From Prinia subflava (Eukaryota; Chordata; Aves; Passeriformes; Cisticolidae): a DNA stretch of 64,000 bases. The notes under the pieces are model-generated. The model saw nothing but the letters and a program-made list of their open reading frames with translations. It had not been told where the DNA came from and ran no database searches. A program made the translations under genes and the position numbers. Shown here one piece after another: positions 18,901 to 33,799 of this stretch. Every line of letters begins with the position of its first letter. Position 1 is the first letter of the stretch. The DNA lies in contig NC_086248.1 of NCBI RefSeq assembly GCF_021018805.1, forward strand, positions 23,754,922 through 23,818,921, written 5' to 3'.

Positions 18901-21900
18901 AGATATATGCATAATAATATATATATGCAGTCAGGAAGATTTTTACTTGAAGTATGAAGAAATAGTTAAACCTGAGCAGGTGAAGTAAGAGTTGGAACCC
19001 AAACCAGGCTTCACATTACCAAATTCCCCAAGGCTCCATTGTTCTAGTATTTGAGGTTTATAGAAAATAACTGCCTGGTTTCTCTCCTATGCCTGTAAAT
19101 GATTATATGCCTCACATTTCTAACCCCTCCTAATACCGCCAGTAACAGCAATACAGCCTCCATGTGGTAACCCAGTTGTTCACATCCGTAACTTCTTTAA
19201 TCTTTGTCCAAATTCCCATTTCTGCCAAAGAATGCATCAGGCACCAAGATAAGACTCAGGGAAATGTAACCCTTGCCCCAAATAACTTGTCATGAACTGT
19301 AATGTTTTATCACAAGAACTGTACTTTGCACAGTTGTGTAAAAGAGCAGCCATCTGCCTGCCAAACCTGCAGCTCTCCCACGCTCCGTGGCGCTGACACC
19401 AGGATTCCCAGGTTTTGCCTGTTGGATTAGCTGTTGCCAGCTGGTTCTTTCCAAAGCCACGGCTGTTGGGTAGCAGCACCAAGGCAGCACTGTTGGGTTT
19501 GTGCCCTGCACAGAGCCATGCCTGGTACAAAGAGGCAGAGAAGGCTGCAAGGTTCCCTCAGTGCAGGCTGCTGGGGGCATACAGCAGTAGAGCAAGGAGG
19601 AAGAACAGCAGATCCAGTCAAAAGATTCGTGCTTAAATAATTCAGTCTAATGCTGATTATAACCTCCCTTTTAGTGTATGTGTGCAGGTTATGGTCATAT
19701 GATCACCCCCTGAGAAACCTTTGTTATTTTCAAATTTCTCATGACTCTAGTCTGCTTTAATCTTCTTTTTCATAAGAACTCTGTAATTCTGTGGCACGCC
19801 ACCAAGAAAAAGGCTTTAACTTTATCATGAAAGGGTTGTTCAAAATCCCAAGTAGAAACCTGTGTATTACTACATGTGAGAGAAGATTGAATTTATTAAT
19901 AAACCTAAACATATTCCAGGCATCTCAAGTAAAACACGCTGTAAGCCAGCTCAGCAAATACTAGTGAGGCTGAACCACCAATTTGCAAATAGACCAGCTA
20001 TATCAAGAAAGATGACGTTGGCCTTCCACTGAATAGTTCAGGTATTTGAATAATTTTACATTCCATTTTTATCTTTCTTTGGCAACTTGTATTTCTGGAT
20101 GGAGCTTCAGGTACTGAGAAATGAGTGGAATATAAGCTGAATAGATCTGCTTTTTCCCAGTGGGAAACTGAGTTATGTGAGGGAACAGCTCCCAGCTGCT
20201 GTCCCACTGCTGCTTCCACACGCTGCATAAACACCACTGCTGGAAGTAGCTCTGGATCATGGGCCGCAGGGTCTTTGATGGTGTTACCACACTTGCTTCT
20301 CAGCCTTTGTTGCAGAAAGAAAGGTGGGGTCCTAAATGACTCAGGAGGTCCATTGTTGAGAGGTAAGGGATAGATTCTCAAAGACAAGGTTGCTACAACT
20401 AAATAGACATGTGCAGCTCTCAAGGGATGGGTAAATCCTTTGGAAACATCTCAGTAAACACTACTCAACATTTTAGGCCTCTAAACATATTGAAAAGGTA
20501 GCTTGGGGTCTTTATGTTCACCCTATGACATTATTGCTCAGCCTTTGAGCCAGGTGATATAATTACTGTCAGGCTGCAGATGGCTATTAGAAGAAATTAG
20601 AAGCCTGCAGGACACATAACAAAGTGTCTGCAGCAAAGCTGCACAGGTAAAGTTACACGTTTGGGCATGACATTGTCTAACAGCATGTTTCCACATAAAG
20701 AGGTTGTGTGCCCTTCTCCCTGGCCTCCTTCTGCCTTGGCCTACCTCCCCTTACATGCACTGGCTTGTGTTTTCTGACCCTGCACCAACCCAATTCTAAT
20801 TACTGGAACTGAGAAGAATATTAAACTGAAAAAAAGGTGAATCGTTGGTGATAGCATGTGGAGTTGACTCAAAGCATGAATGTACTGATGAGCACAAAGC
20901 TAATGCAAAGGATGTGACTGGATCTGGGTCTGGGGAAAGGAAGAGGAGAAAAACTAATCAAGAGCTTTATAGCAATGGAAATCTGGTTACTGTTGTTTGT
21001 GGTAAAGTGCCACTACTCCTGAATAACAAACAGCCAAATTTTATTCATGCACAGTCCAGCATCATCCTGCATATACATGTTATCTTTGTTTGTCATTATG
21101 ATTTTGTCTTTCACAGTGTGGGTATAAGTGGATAAAGCAGGGACTGCAATATGACAGATCAGTGAGACAGCAGCAACAAGGCCTTGCTCTAAGGGAGAGT
21201 GGTCAATAGTAGTGGCATATTTTGTAAGCTTGCCCCTCAGCTCTGTCCAGGAGATACCAACCTCTCTTGCCAGCTCCATGGGACTAAGGTAGGCTTTCTT
21301 TCTCCTTTTTTTTTTTTTCTCCCTAATTTTTAGCTGGTTTTTTCCCCTATCATAAGTTCTGGAAACAGATCAGCTTTCCATCTTCCTCTCAAAAATCTGT
21401 AGAAAAGCAAGACAGCAAGTAAGTAAATGGCAATGAAATGTACTGCCCATGAAAGATTTGGCATAATTCAGTTCGAGGAAAAGGAGGAAAGTTAATGGTT
21501 GGCAGCAACCAGTAATCACTCCAGCATTTCAAAGTTTTTTCCAGATTAACTGAAGACATTTTTTGGTTTTGTTGAAGTGAAAGACAATATTTCTATTGGC
21601 TGCAGTGGGGGTAGTTTTAATCCCTTAAGTTTTGAACCGTCCTGTTTTTCAATCTAAAATAATAAAGTATGATATTCTTTTAAAACTGGGCCAGTTATCT
21701 GATGTGTGAATACATCATTCATTTCGATACTTACCTGATTATATCCTCATTCTTCTGCTGAGGTTAGTTTAAAAGAAAAGGCACCTCCCAAGCTATCCTC
21801 CCTTCAAATGTCATCTGAGGCTTTTTCACTTTTTAAGCTCTGTGGGAAGTACAGCTTCAGCCCTGTTATAAACAAACACAGCAAGAACCTGCCTTCCTCA

Positions 21901-24144
21901 CGCAACGGTGTCTTGAGGTGAACATAGCAATGACTCACAGTTGCCTCTGGCACCCTGCTTTGGCTGGGCAGCTGCAATGCCAGAACGTGGGAGCATCAGT
22001 TGCATGGCAGCACAAGGGCAATGCATGCTAAAACATGGACAGCCGTGCATGTTGGGGAGCAAGGCACATGCCTGGACATGAACTGCAGAGGGTGGCCAGG
22101 ACATCCACACAGGACTGAAGATACAACACAGGACTTACTGAACCTCCTTGCTCTCTGCCTTGGTGGCTGGAGGCTGGGTGGGATATGCCAGGCACTCAAG
22201 AGGGCATCTACATGTGAAAACCTGCATCTTTCTTGAAAGTTCCCCTGGAGCTGGTGTGTTGAGAAGTCATGGGTGAAAGAGTTAACCTACAAAGAATGTA
22301 CTTGCTGTACTTTCCTTCATGTATTCTCCTCTGAAACCTTTAAATGGATTATGGTTTCCACTTCTTTTTTAACAAATGGGCTATTTGTGCTGCTTTTTTT
22401 TCTTTGGCATAGCATATTGGACCTCTTGGCAGCCTGAAGGTCAAGGTTCTCATGTTGCAATTGCCACGGCTTTACAGGCAGCTCCCAGCCCAGTGCTTCT
22501 GGTTGCACAAATGCATCCGTCATGTTTTGTCTTCTGGAAAACTGGAGGAATTGTCTACCTTCAAGTGGACAGATTAACAACCAAAACTCAAGGAAAAATA
22601 TGTCCCTCGGGTGGACACATTTGCTTTGAAGAAAGGAGCATGTAGGAATTGAATACAGTGGTCTGTCCTGGCATAGATCAGAGGGAATTTCAAGCTTTCA
22701 ACTTTGTATTTCCCTATGATACCTTCAGGTATTCTTTGTAGTCTGTACTGTGCAAACATATCCTACAGTCAGTCAGTCAGCCTGAGGACATTGGTCTAAC
22801 TGTGCCCAGTGAGAGTAAAAAATGTGTATTTTCTGGGGTTGAGCTGAAATATGCTGCTTTCTGAAATATCAGCTTTTAGGGTTGAGTGGAGAACTTTCAA
22901 TGAGTACCACAGTAAATGCAGCTGGACATAGCCGTCTCACACAGCCTGGGGACACAAGACATGAAAATGACATTTTTCACAGCTTGCTTAATCTGCATTT
23001 TTTAGTTTACTGTCTTGGATTACTGAGTCATAGAACTCAGCTGCAGTTGAGTTGAACTTTGAGAATAATTGCATAAAATACTACATTTTTAATTTCCTAT
23101 TCAGAGCTATACTGGGAGTGAGTTCAGTAAACAAAAGAGAGTGTAGAGGATCAGTGCTAATAAAAATCCTGCTTAGAATCTCATTAAGAAATCTCATCTG
23201 TTCCTGTGTACTGAATGAAGTAGGGATCTCTTGAAAGAAGCACGATGCAGTTGCATCATTTACAAAGTGTATAATAATATGCACACAACAGGATGTCACA
23301 TTAAAGGCAAGCTTAATTCTGTCATTTCATGACATTAAAGGGATTGACTTTGCAGTAAGAATTTTCTTTCAGTACAGGGCCATTTGTGCTTGGGTGGTGT
23401 GTGTGAATAACCTCACAGTTTCACAAAATTGGGAAGGTGAAAATGGAGGCCTCCTATGTATACAATACTCATGTTGTCATTTATGCATTCCTCAGCAATT
23501 AGAGGATGCTTTTGATTCTTAACACATCCTCAGCCCTTTAAACTGCACTCAGAGACAGGCTGCCCTTCCCAGGGAGTCAGTGCCAAAAGGATGCTAAGAC
23601 ATCTGTGTTCTCATTGCCTTTAACGTTATATGCTGATAAATGAAACTTGCTTATTCCCAGCTCCAGAAGAAGCTGAGATGAACTGAACACAGAACTGTCT
23701 GGTATTTGCTTTTCATAATTTCTTTGTGATAAATGTGTATCTTGTGCTGATCCATTGGCTCTGTGTGCTGATCCTTGCCTTGGAGCCTTTTCAAGAGCTT
23801 AAGGCTACCCCAGGCAGAGCAGCTGCAGCGTTGCTGTGTGGGGATGGCACATTTGTCAGTCCCTGCTTGGTTCATAAACCTTCACAGACTGGAGGAGCAC
23901 AGCCCCCTCAGCACTTCCAACCCATATTTGTTGTGTCCTTGGAATCTGAGGAGTTTTTGATATTGTGCAACCCTCATCTTCCCAAGTGGGAAATTCTTCA
24001 TCAAATGCATAGTTACCAAAGAGCTTCCCAAGGTACCAGTTGTAGTCTTGTCAACCTAGGAAACAGCATGTTTCCCACCTGGTCATTTTTCTCAGCAGTG
24101 ACTGAACCTGCTGCGGTGTGTTTTATGATGTGAGAGTTCATGCC
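12910..24144. other. intergenic, no gene recognised
   Basis: About 11 kb of AT-rich non-coding DNA. The longest open frames (141 codons at 19998-20423 minus; 110 codons at 18108-18440 minus) show no domain, codon bias or splice context. No tRNA, CRISPR array or tandem repeat is seen beyond short homopolymer runs. Distal regulatory elements for the flanking genes may be present but cannot be recognised from one sequence. Confidence 0.5.
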
Positions 24145-24697
24145 TGTTAATGGTTTTTCCCTGGGCCCCCGGCCCAGGTTTGGGTCTGTCCTCCCTTTTC
24201 CCCAGACCCCCAGAACTTTCTACATCCTCTCCCCAGAGACATGTGCATCAACGAAAGGGGTTTTGCCCCCTCAGGGGAATTCCAGAGGAAGGCATCGAAT
24301 GATAGGAGAGAAACAAAGGAAGTTCCCCCCCTAGAAGAACACTGGCTCACCTGAATGTCCCTCTGCCCAAATTGTCTCCTCCCTCTCCCCTCATTGGTGG
24401 TTCCTTACCCCTTACTCCCACTTCTCCCCCGAATAAAAGGGACAGGAGCCCTCCTGACCAGGGTCTGTGGGGGCAGTTTGGCTGGTTCAAAGCCTGTGCT
24501 GGGGCTCAAATAAACTTTGGACTAAGGAAATCCCCCGCAGTCCGACTCCTTCTCCTTGGTCTCGTCCAGTTTCTCAGCCAGTAAACCCCAGGGAGAGCGG
24601 TCTCCTTTTCCCAGCTCCCTCAGGGTTTGCCTCTACAGCTGCTGTTCTGGGTCTGGACAAGTCAGGACTTGGGCCAACACGTGGCATGGGTGTAACA
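24145..24697 (+). mobile_element. solo-LTR-like element
   Basis: Begins TGTTAA and ends TGTAACA, giving short inverted TGTTA/TAACA ends. It contains a TATA-like GAATAAAAG near 24434 and a polyadenylation AATAAA near 24511. C-rich U3 and a U5-like tail follow the order of a retroviral LTR. No clear target duplication is found at these exact ends, so the boundaries may be a few bases off. It is unrelated to the 914-1761 LTR. Confidence 0.55.
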
Positions 24698-27600
24698 GAT
24701 CCCAGCCCCTGAGCCCCTGAGGGATCTCTGCAGGTACCGGCAGCTCCCTGTGGGCATCAGCTGGGACTCGGCAGCCCAAAGGAGTTCTGTTCCGTGTTGT
24801 GGACCAGCAACCCTGCATGAACCCCTCCATAAAGAAGGTGTATTTTATGTCTTTTCTTGTTCTCAGTAATTCTTGTTCTCAGGCAACTATTTTTGTCAAC
24901 ATTTTCCAATGGTGGCCACTCTTAGTGATACCAAGAGTGAAAAATTTTCAGTTGGAAGTCTTGCAAAGTCAAATGAAGAACTTCAGGTGAGAACTACTGG
25001 ACATTTTTCCCTGTAAACACTGATGCCAGATTTGTATATGGAACCAATCAGAAAACTCCACAATATTCATTTCTGTCCTGATTTCATCATTCCTTAAGAA
25101 ACAGAACATAATTTTGCCCACTGTAAAATAAAGACAATAGCAGCTATTCAGTAGCATATTGTACTTTTGAAGTAAGCAAGTTTCTGCATTTCAGATTTCT
25201 GCGTTTGTCAAGCTGTCCCATTTGCACACTGACTTCTTGAAGACCTACTGAGCTGCTCAGTAGCAGAATCCAAAATAGAATTAATCCTGAGAGAGGAATC
25301 AGAAGATAGAAATTGTCCTAGTTGATGGGGAAATATTTGATTGACTGCACTAAGGATGTAGTTTATTTTAAATATTCTCATCCTTTTGAAATACTAAGAG
25401 AGCTAAAAGTAGATACTGCAACACAATTCCTATTTGTGGAGATGGTACCAAAAGTAATTGTAATTGCCAAAAATACACAAAAATATTTAATTGCTTTTCA
25501 GCAAGCATTGACCAAATAGAGGAGCTCCCCTGGATCAAGCTGTACATTAATTAGTGACCCATTGCTAGGGTCTTTGTTTCTGAAAGTTTAACACTACTAT
25601 TTTATAACAAACCAATACAATGCTGCGTTTTAGAAAATACTGACCACATTTTCTGCTCCTTCTGTCAACCTGAACAATTCCATCTGAACTAAATAGTTGT
25701 TCTCATGATCCCCTAAAATCTCTGCTCTCTGCTTAGGTCTTAGGCTTCTTGGAGCTGAAAACAAGTCAAGCTTATGGATGTGTTTCTTTGTGGTGTTATT
25801 TGGCCATACTATGGTGTTATATAATCAGTATGGATGTTTTCCATGGTAAGTTACATCAATATGTGGCAGCAGTGCTATGAAAATCAGGTTTCCAATTCCT
25901 TGGTAGTCCAGAATTTCTGACCCAATATAATTCGATTTGAAATCACCTAAAAGGATCAAATATTCTGTAAGAAAAAAAATGAATGAATCCTTTTTATGAA
26001 TTCATTTTGGTTTTCTGTTTATGTATCACCATATGAAAGATTCCTTATCCAGAAAGATAAGATATTCTTTCTTCAGAGAAAATGAATCCATTTCTTATCT
26101 CTGGAAAAATTTGGCTGGTCTCTATCCTTGAGTAATGCCATGTTATTTCTCTGAGCTAATAAAAACGACCAGTGACTCAGCATCTGTAGCTTATAATTCA
26201 GTCTCAGGTGGAAAGTTTTAGCAACACGCCAATATTTCATCCTAATGGTAATGTATTATCTTCAGGAGAGACCAAAGGGAGCGTTCTGGAATGCAAAAAA
26301 TTAGTAGATTTAGCCATAATTATTTTTAAGTCCTCTGCTTGTTTTCCAGGTGGCACCTATTATTCTAAGTGACTTTAATTCCTCATTTGGATTGACAGAT
26401 CAAGTTTGCCATCAACTCTGCCATTTTCCCACCAAAACTTACAAAGGAAGCATACCCAAACAGAAAAAGGGATAATTACGGCAAAAAGTATTTTCTCTTC
26501 TGGCTGGTGAGTTGGTTTATTTTAATCTTTGGCACTATCAATTGTTTCCAAAAGCTTCAAGTAGAATATGCAAATGTAAACAGAATTTTGATACTCCACA
26601 GAGCACAGCTTGCAGAGGGGTTTCAGGAGAAAAAGCAGGTTCAGGAATTAAACTCAGGTGACTTTCTTTTTAATTGCACTTCAAAGTTACGGGGAGAAGG
26701 GGGTGGGTGCATAGAGAGAGGAGGCAGCCTCCAAGTATTTGTGAGGAGGTCACTGTGCAGCAGCAACCTGTTCCATGAGTTCAGCAGCACAGGGCCAGGC
26801 TGGTTCAGGAGCCCTCTCGGGGCAAGAGCGCCTTGTCTGGGTCTCCTGCATGTCAATGAGCAGCATCACACGTCATGTTCTGACACAGCTCAAACCTACT
26901 AATGCTTTTTGCAGAGGGGAGAACAAGAGTTTGTCAGGTTGCTTAGTCGTTACTAAATTGAAGCATAATTAAAAGAATAACACAAAAAGCTCTATATACT
27001 GTGTCCTGAGGGTTGCCACGAGGCTCCCATGCAATGCAGGCAGCTGACTGCTTTGTTCAGCTTTTCACAAACCTGGTGACTTGTCTGAAGCTAACACTTT
27101 CAGAGCCTCTTGTCCTGGCACTTGCAGTTTGCATTCCAGTTCTAACAACAGCTGCTCTTTGTGGGCTGTATGGCTTGTGTGGCCCAGTTGCAGAAGCAGA
27201 TGTGCCCTCCATATGCATGGAGAGAAGGCTGAAAAGGATTGCTCTGCTGAGAAGTTGGTTCAGGGATAGGAATTGTATTTTTAAGCTAACATTTGCCAGA
27301 ATTGGTACTAAAAGATGTAGTGCTGCCTTCCTCCTGCTCATGCCTACCCTCTCCCTTGAGTTTGCACAAGCCTGGTCTGAACAACAAAGGAATTAAGCCA
27401 GTGGAAGTCTCAGCCAATGGGACCAAAACCACAGCTGTAATGTGGCTCGGGGTTGTGATGTGGTTTTCTATCCAGCCTCGTGGACATGTGTGCTCACAGG
27501 AGGCAGAGCTGGAGGGGAGGGAGAGAACTGTCTCTCAGGGGACTAGGTAGGAGGATGCAGGGGGGGTCTCTGGGAGCTTGTGCTTCCTCTCAGGGTGAGG

Positions 27601-27977
27601 TTTTGTGGGATGGCCGAGCCTGGGGGTGGCTGTTAACCTGGGGACAGTGACACTCACCTCCAGCAGAGCTCTGTGAGCCTTTGTGAAATTTTTCTGATCC
27701 TTACTTCCCTGTGCTGGGATGATGCACACAGGAGCACCAAGCCCCACGCCACAGCATGTCATAAGCAGGATGGAAGTGCTGGAGCAGCAGGCAGGAGCAG
27801 GAGCCCTCAGGCAGCATTCCCCAGGCAGCCACAAAAATTGCAGAGATGGGCTTGTGGCAACCTAGGATGAGTATGCAAAATGGTGTGTAGGACATTCTGG
27901 GAGGTGCCCCCAGCCCAGCTGTCCTAGAATTTCACTCACAAGGTAAGTCACAAGCATTTATTGTACAACTGTGTGTT
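24698..27977. other. intergenic, no gene recognised
   Basis: No supported gene. The first about 130 bases look like possible LTR-adjacent GC-rich sequence. Frames at 26507-26902 and 27013-27396 lack recognisable domains. Confidence 0.4.
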
Positions 27978-27983
27978 CAGAGT

Positions 27984-28672
27984 CTCAGGGTTGCTGTTCC
28001 CTGAGATTCTCCTCAAAGTTGCTGTTCCCCGAGGTAATAAGGTTTTCAGGCTTCTCTAGCCTTAAAGGTTCCACGCCGGAGCCAGAGACGACAAGCTGAG
28101 TCCACCAGTCTGCGTTTTCAAGATTGTTTATTCTTAATTATCTATCAGTTCTTTCCCAGCTTTGCAAGACACCCCAGCAGAGCAGGACACGCGGCGGACT
28201 GGGTGGATAAGAGAGCCCCGCACCTTATGTACGGTACCCTTGACCCAACCACCATCCAAAACGTACTTTTTATTTACAGTATTTATCAATATCTACTACC
28301 TATGCTAACATGTCATTTCTACTCTAAATCAATGCTTAAAATCCAACTCAGCAAAAGATGGGGGACGAGAGCAAGAACAAGTGGGACAGGGGCCACTCCC
28401 CAATTCCTCCATCTTGTCTCTTCAGCCCTATATACTAAAAATCCTAGCTTCTACATTTACATTCTATGATAAACTAAATACTACTTATTTTAAATTCTTT
28501 TGGCTTGTGATTCTTCCTGCATGTGAGTATTCACTCCCATGGACAGGGATCAGAGGCAGTGTCCTCCTAGGCGCTGTGTGAGGCTGGCTGACCCCCTTGT
28601 ACAGATCCCAAATCCCCCTATCTGGTCTCCAAACCCTTCAGGGTGGCCAGAGGGATATCCTGGACTCCAACA
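27984..28672 (-). mobile_element. solo-LTR-like element, minus strand
   Basis: Read on the minus strand it starts TGTTGGAGTCC and carries an AATAAA polyadenylation signal near 28127-28132. The GC-rich U5-like end lies toward 28000. CAGAGT occurs on both sides (27978-27983 and 28673-28678), a candidate 6-bp target duplication. The end at 27984 is not a canonical CA, so the left limit is uncertain. The family differs from the other LTRs in the window. Confidence 0.5.
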
Positions 28673-31600
28673 CAGAGTGGCTTTTCACAATGAAGTTGCA
28701 TAAAATTCACTTTGTGTGTTGAGAAACCAAGTCAGTGTGGAGCACCCCTACATCTACACACTAGCCCATAGTAGGGATTTTGCAGGCTAGCACCAGGTTT
28801 GGAGAAAGAGGCATGTGGAAACTCAGGCTGTCCTCAAAAGAGGGCATTGCAAGAAAAAGAAGTTTCAAGGTCCTTTACTAGTTAATGGTTGTTTTTTCTG
28901 TTTTGCAATACAGAACAACTAAATATTCAGATGTTGTTGGAACCAATATATCTAGCGCGATTTCTCTTTCATCTTCTTTCTTTCATCACCTTCTTTCTTT
29001 ATCTCTGACTAGAAAAATATACATTAATTCCTGGAAAAGCTTGCAAAAATCAAAAAGGTAAGTCAACTAATTTCACCTTTATGTAAGAGGGCAACTTGTT
29101 GGTACTTGCTGTCAATGTGCATTGATTTTATCGGGTGGGATCATGGTGATGACACCAGCATTGAGGTGCCTTGCTCTAACAACTCACACAGGGGCTGTTG
29201 AGCAGATGGAGGGAGCTCAAAAAAGTGGTTGAAATGTAGCATCTTCCTCTGTGAAAATACTCACAAATATATTTTTGTTTTCTCACTCTTCTCCTTGGGA
29301 AGATTTTTTGATTTTTCAGCCTAGCATTCAGATCGAAGGCTCACTGATCACAGTGTCCATCCATCTGTCCCACTCTTAAAGCTTTTAAACCAACCACCGC
29401 TCTTTACCATCATGAAGTGGCACAGAGCTCAAAAGAATTAGAGTAGGATTCATTTCACCTAAGTTTAGACTTCTGTAGTACCAATGTCTTCATCTGAGAT
29501 AATCCCTTCGGTTGTCCTTACAGTTAGTGGAGACCAGCTGACATGTTTAACCATGATTCAAATGACCTGATTTAGATGTCTATTTTGGGATAGGATGAAT
29601 CATGGACTAAGACTGCCTTTCTCTTTTTTCTGCTTTAGTTAGGATGACCATCTGAGATGAATAAGAGTGGGATTTTCTACACGACTTCTGAAGACTGTCT
29701 CTGCATAAGAAAGGAAATTTAATGAGGCAAAGCTGAAGTGTGTGCTCACCAGCTCGCTCACCGTGGGTATCAGGCTGAGACAGAACCTGCCCCTTGTCAG
29801 GGAGCCCGTCACCTATATGGTGTTTAGAGGTTATGAGAAGAAACATGCTGAAGAAGTACAGCTGGGGTGAGGAGAAAGTCATAAAGAGCTTTAGGAGAGG
29901 ATATTGTGTTGGACAGGCAAGAAAATACAACATGAGTTCAAAATAAACCAGGCTTCACCAGGTTTACTGTTTGTGGAATTAAATGATTATTCCCAGGAAG
30001 TCACCACAACTCTCTGTGCTGTGACTGCTCAGATAAAACAACTTCTAAAGCAGCCCTTTCAGTATTTAGAGGTCAAGCCCTACCTCTGATCAGTTTATGA
30101 TGCAAATTAAGAATCTTCCATTTCCAACCTCATAATTTTCAAATGTGCTTTTGATGCTTTTTCCAAGAAGCATTCTCTCTTCTCTGAAAAAGTCATTGTA
30201 AACACTTCATCGCCACCTAATTATTTTCTCTGAAAGTCCTCAGGCCCACTAAACTCTTGATGATGGTTGCTGTACTGAAACAGCTTCCTCAGATTGATTG
30301 TTTATGCTTTCTGTTACTTTCTACCTCATGGCTCCCAGTCCAAATGCTTCTGTTCAGGCCTTTTCTTTGTTGAGCACAAGAAAAGTCAATACACCTGCCT
30401 GTATCTATGAAATTTATGGTAATGCAAGCAAATGAATGTGAATACATTACTGTACTAGTTCTGTCCTAATGTGTGAATGTTAGTGGTGTTCCTTATAAAC
30501 TTAAGGGTCTGGGAGTTGTTAGGACAATGTCTCTGAAATACTTCCAGCCCTGCAAAGTTGCCTGGTTAACTCAGTTGTTTGTGGAAGGAGACTGAGAAGC
30601 AGGATTGAGTTGTACCTGCAGAAGGGGCAGCCACAGACAAAAACAGAAGGAGGAAACAAAATTGAAGAATGTGCCACATCATTTGTTGATCCCTGTGATA
30701 CTATTGAATGAAAAGAGTCACCATCACCTTAATAACCTTGGTAGCAATTTGTGCTTTGTCACGGTGACTCTCAGCCTTTTGTAAGGCAGGGCGTTATTCA
30801 AGACTGGCCTCAGTGAAAATGCAGGTGCTCCCACAAGCATATTCTTGTCTTAGGATCACTTGTTAGTGCATATTTATTTAGTAATTCACTCTCTGGGAAC
30901 GACTCCATTCATGTTCACTTTTTCATTATCAGCAAGGTGTAACTCATTACCCTGTTCCAGAAGGCACACACAAGATAGCAAGTGAGCTAGTTGCTACCTT
31001 AAAGCCATGGAGTGGGTCAGTGAGTCATCAGCAGAACAGTTTGAATGTCAGGCAGGTTTTGTTTTGTGTTTCATTCCAGCAAAAACAAAAGAATGCAGGC
31101 TGGGAGAGAAACTTCAAAACAAAGGAACTGTAGCAATCACTCCCAAGCTGATCATGACCAGAATTTGGTCCAGAGTCCAATGCTGAATGATGAGCAGTGA
31201 ATGTCAGATCCTCATTTCATCCTCAAAAGCTTTGTTCTCCATAAAACTCTGGCAAGGTTGCTCTCTGTTGTCCATGATACCTCTGTTTGGGGATCCTCAT
31301 CTTCCTCATGGCACAGTGGAAGGAAGCATTGCTCATGTGACACCCTTGTTGCCATCCTCCTGCAGAGGGAGCAGAGGCCTTCTGGTCATGATATAAATGA
31401 ACAACTCATCCCTCAGCATTTTCCAGTCTGGCTGCTTCCAAACATGTCCTTGGTTATTAATGCTGACCATTCCTTTGAACTCATTTTACAGTTTTTTCTG
31501 ATGTTCTTAAACGCATTCATTCCCATGTCACCCATAACTCTCCATAAGTACAATTTTTGTCCCCATATGCCAAAGGAGGGCCACAGGGCTGCCTTCCAGG

Positions 31601-33790
31601 GATTTTCTTACAAAACATGAGTAAGCCAGAGTTAGGAAAGTTTGAATGCAGTCTCTAAACACGAAGCTACCTGCATCCACTTGTATTTGTTCTGCGCCAG
31701 CCTGTTAAGGCTTAAGAATGTGAACTGTTGATGGACATATTTCAGGTAAGTGAAACAAAGCATGAGAGCTTCTAAAAATAAAAGACACAATAGCTCCAAA
31801 ATGAGACTTCTAGCCAACAAAATTTTCAAGGGCAGAAAAAACCAGGTAATATTTGGAGTGGAATTCACTTCAAGATGGAAGCTTTTTAATTAACATGCCT
31901 ACATGTAGGTAAAGATATAAACATGCTTGCTGTCTATATTTTGATTATGGAGATCAATGGATCAGTGGAAACCAGTGGTTTGATTCAGTTGCCTAAATGT
32001 TAGTGCCTTTGGAAGAATTTCAGAAGTCTGAGACGTGCCTGGCACTTAAACATAAGAGAAACCCACGTCCTTTTGGGATGGCTGGATGCCAGAAGGACAC
32101 CCTCCCAGCACATAGGCAGTGCTGGACTTTTGTGTGTGAATCTTGTCTCCAGCCAATACAGTCAGTAAAGCCTAAGGAGTAACTTGGATTATCCTATAGT
32201 TGGACTTGTGGGTGACCAAATAAATCACTTTATGTGCCTACATTGGCTGAAAGTCTACCTTTGACTGTACTGCCTGTAACTGAAGGTTTAATATCTAGTA
32301 CATATATATAGATGTCTAAATTTATGCTTCCTGACCTTGAGTTGTCCTCAGTGTTTCAAAGGACCAGTGGCAGATATGAAAGCATTTAGCTTACACAGCA
32401 GCTAATGCCTGCAACTCCTCAGCTTCATGACTTGCATGACTGATCTGGCCTTTTTAAGTGGTCTGCCCTTCCAAAGAGATATGATCCTATGGGAATTCTT
32501 TGAACACTTACTTCTCATATGAACAGATCCCACTTCTGGGTAGTGACCCAAACTGACATATCCTCCTGCTCTGCTTCTGCTGCATGAACCAGTCTCATTG
32601 CTGTGACTCCCTGTAATAATTTCCATCCAGGAGACAGGTGTATCTTTTGTTTCAAAGGATTGCGTGAGAAGAATTCAAGCTGCTGCTAACATCTTAGGGT
32701 ATTGTTACTCACATAACACCTTAAGAGAGCTCTGCATTAAGTTTTAATACATCACTTATGATCTTTGCTTTCATTTTTCAGCGTTGTTAAGATTCCTTTG
32801 CAGTCTAAGTGTTTTGCAGTTCACCTGGCCTGCCACATCTGTTCCTCCTTCAGAAGAACTGGTCTGTTACTTCTGACAATGTGGCCAAGGTGTCCTTTTG
32901 CCAGAACTTGTTTGACACCAGCAATGAAGCAAAGGGACCCTGAAATGTCACTGACAGCCATTTTGGCTGCTTCAGTGCATTTGCTGTTCTTCCACCAAGT
33001 GTGATCTAATGGAAAGCAAAATATTCTTATTATAGCAAACCATAATTCACTGGCTGAACTCTCAAGTGTATGCAGTGACCAGCATGACAGCTTTAGAGCA
33101 GCAGCTGGGCCAGGAATCTGTTGGCTGCACCATTCTCCCAGCAACATAGGAAATAACTGTTTTCCCCATCTGCTAAATGTCAGTAATTTAAAAAATGTGT
33201 TCATACTGCACTGGGATGAAAGCAAAATATGTCTTGCAAGAACTTGTCCTGAGCTATCAGCATTTAGCAGACTGGCTTGGTAAGCTGAAAAGAAATGTAT
33301 TCCCTACCCTGCACGGGTGGTAAATATTAAGTTATGTATTTAAGCTGGAATAGGTCTGACAGAGGAGACTGAAAAACTTTCAGATAAGTTGATGGTGAGG
33401 TCATGTAAACATGCAAACCAAGTCCCTGGTGTGAGCCAAAAACATGAAAGATGTATGTCCTCCCCAGTCAAGACTATGTCCTTTTCCCTGTGAAAGCAGG
33501 GATGGTACTCTCTTGCAGTGAGCAGAAATTCATTCTGAATCCACGAAATATTTCCCTGATGGTAATGGTGTCAAACCTCATGTACCATTGTGCACTTTGA
33601 TTTTTTTTCAGCTCATCCTTGTTGAATTGCACTCTGCTTTTTTAGGGTCATGGCACCAGCCTGTTGGGATCGTCCAGAGGTACGAATCTTTTCTCCCAGG
33701 ATGTTTATGGACAATAGACTGACATGAGAGAAGAGACAGGGGCCAGACCACTGCAGAAATAGATATTTTTACATGACATAATAACTCATG
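28673..33790. other. intergenic, no gene recognised
   Basis: No exon, RNA or clear transposon could be identified. Open frames up to 139 codons (31201-31620) show no domain. Confidence 0.45.
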
Positions 33791-33799
33791 ACTTGAACG

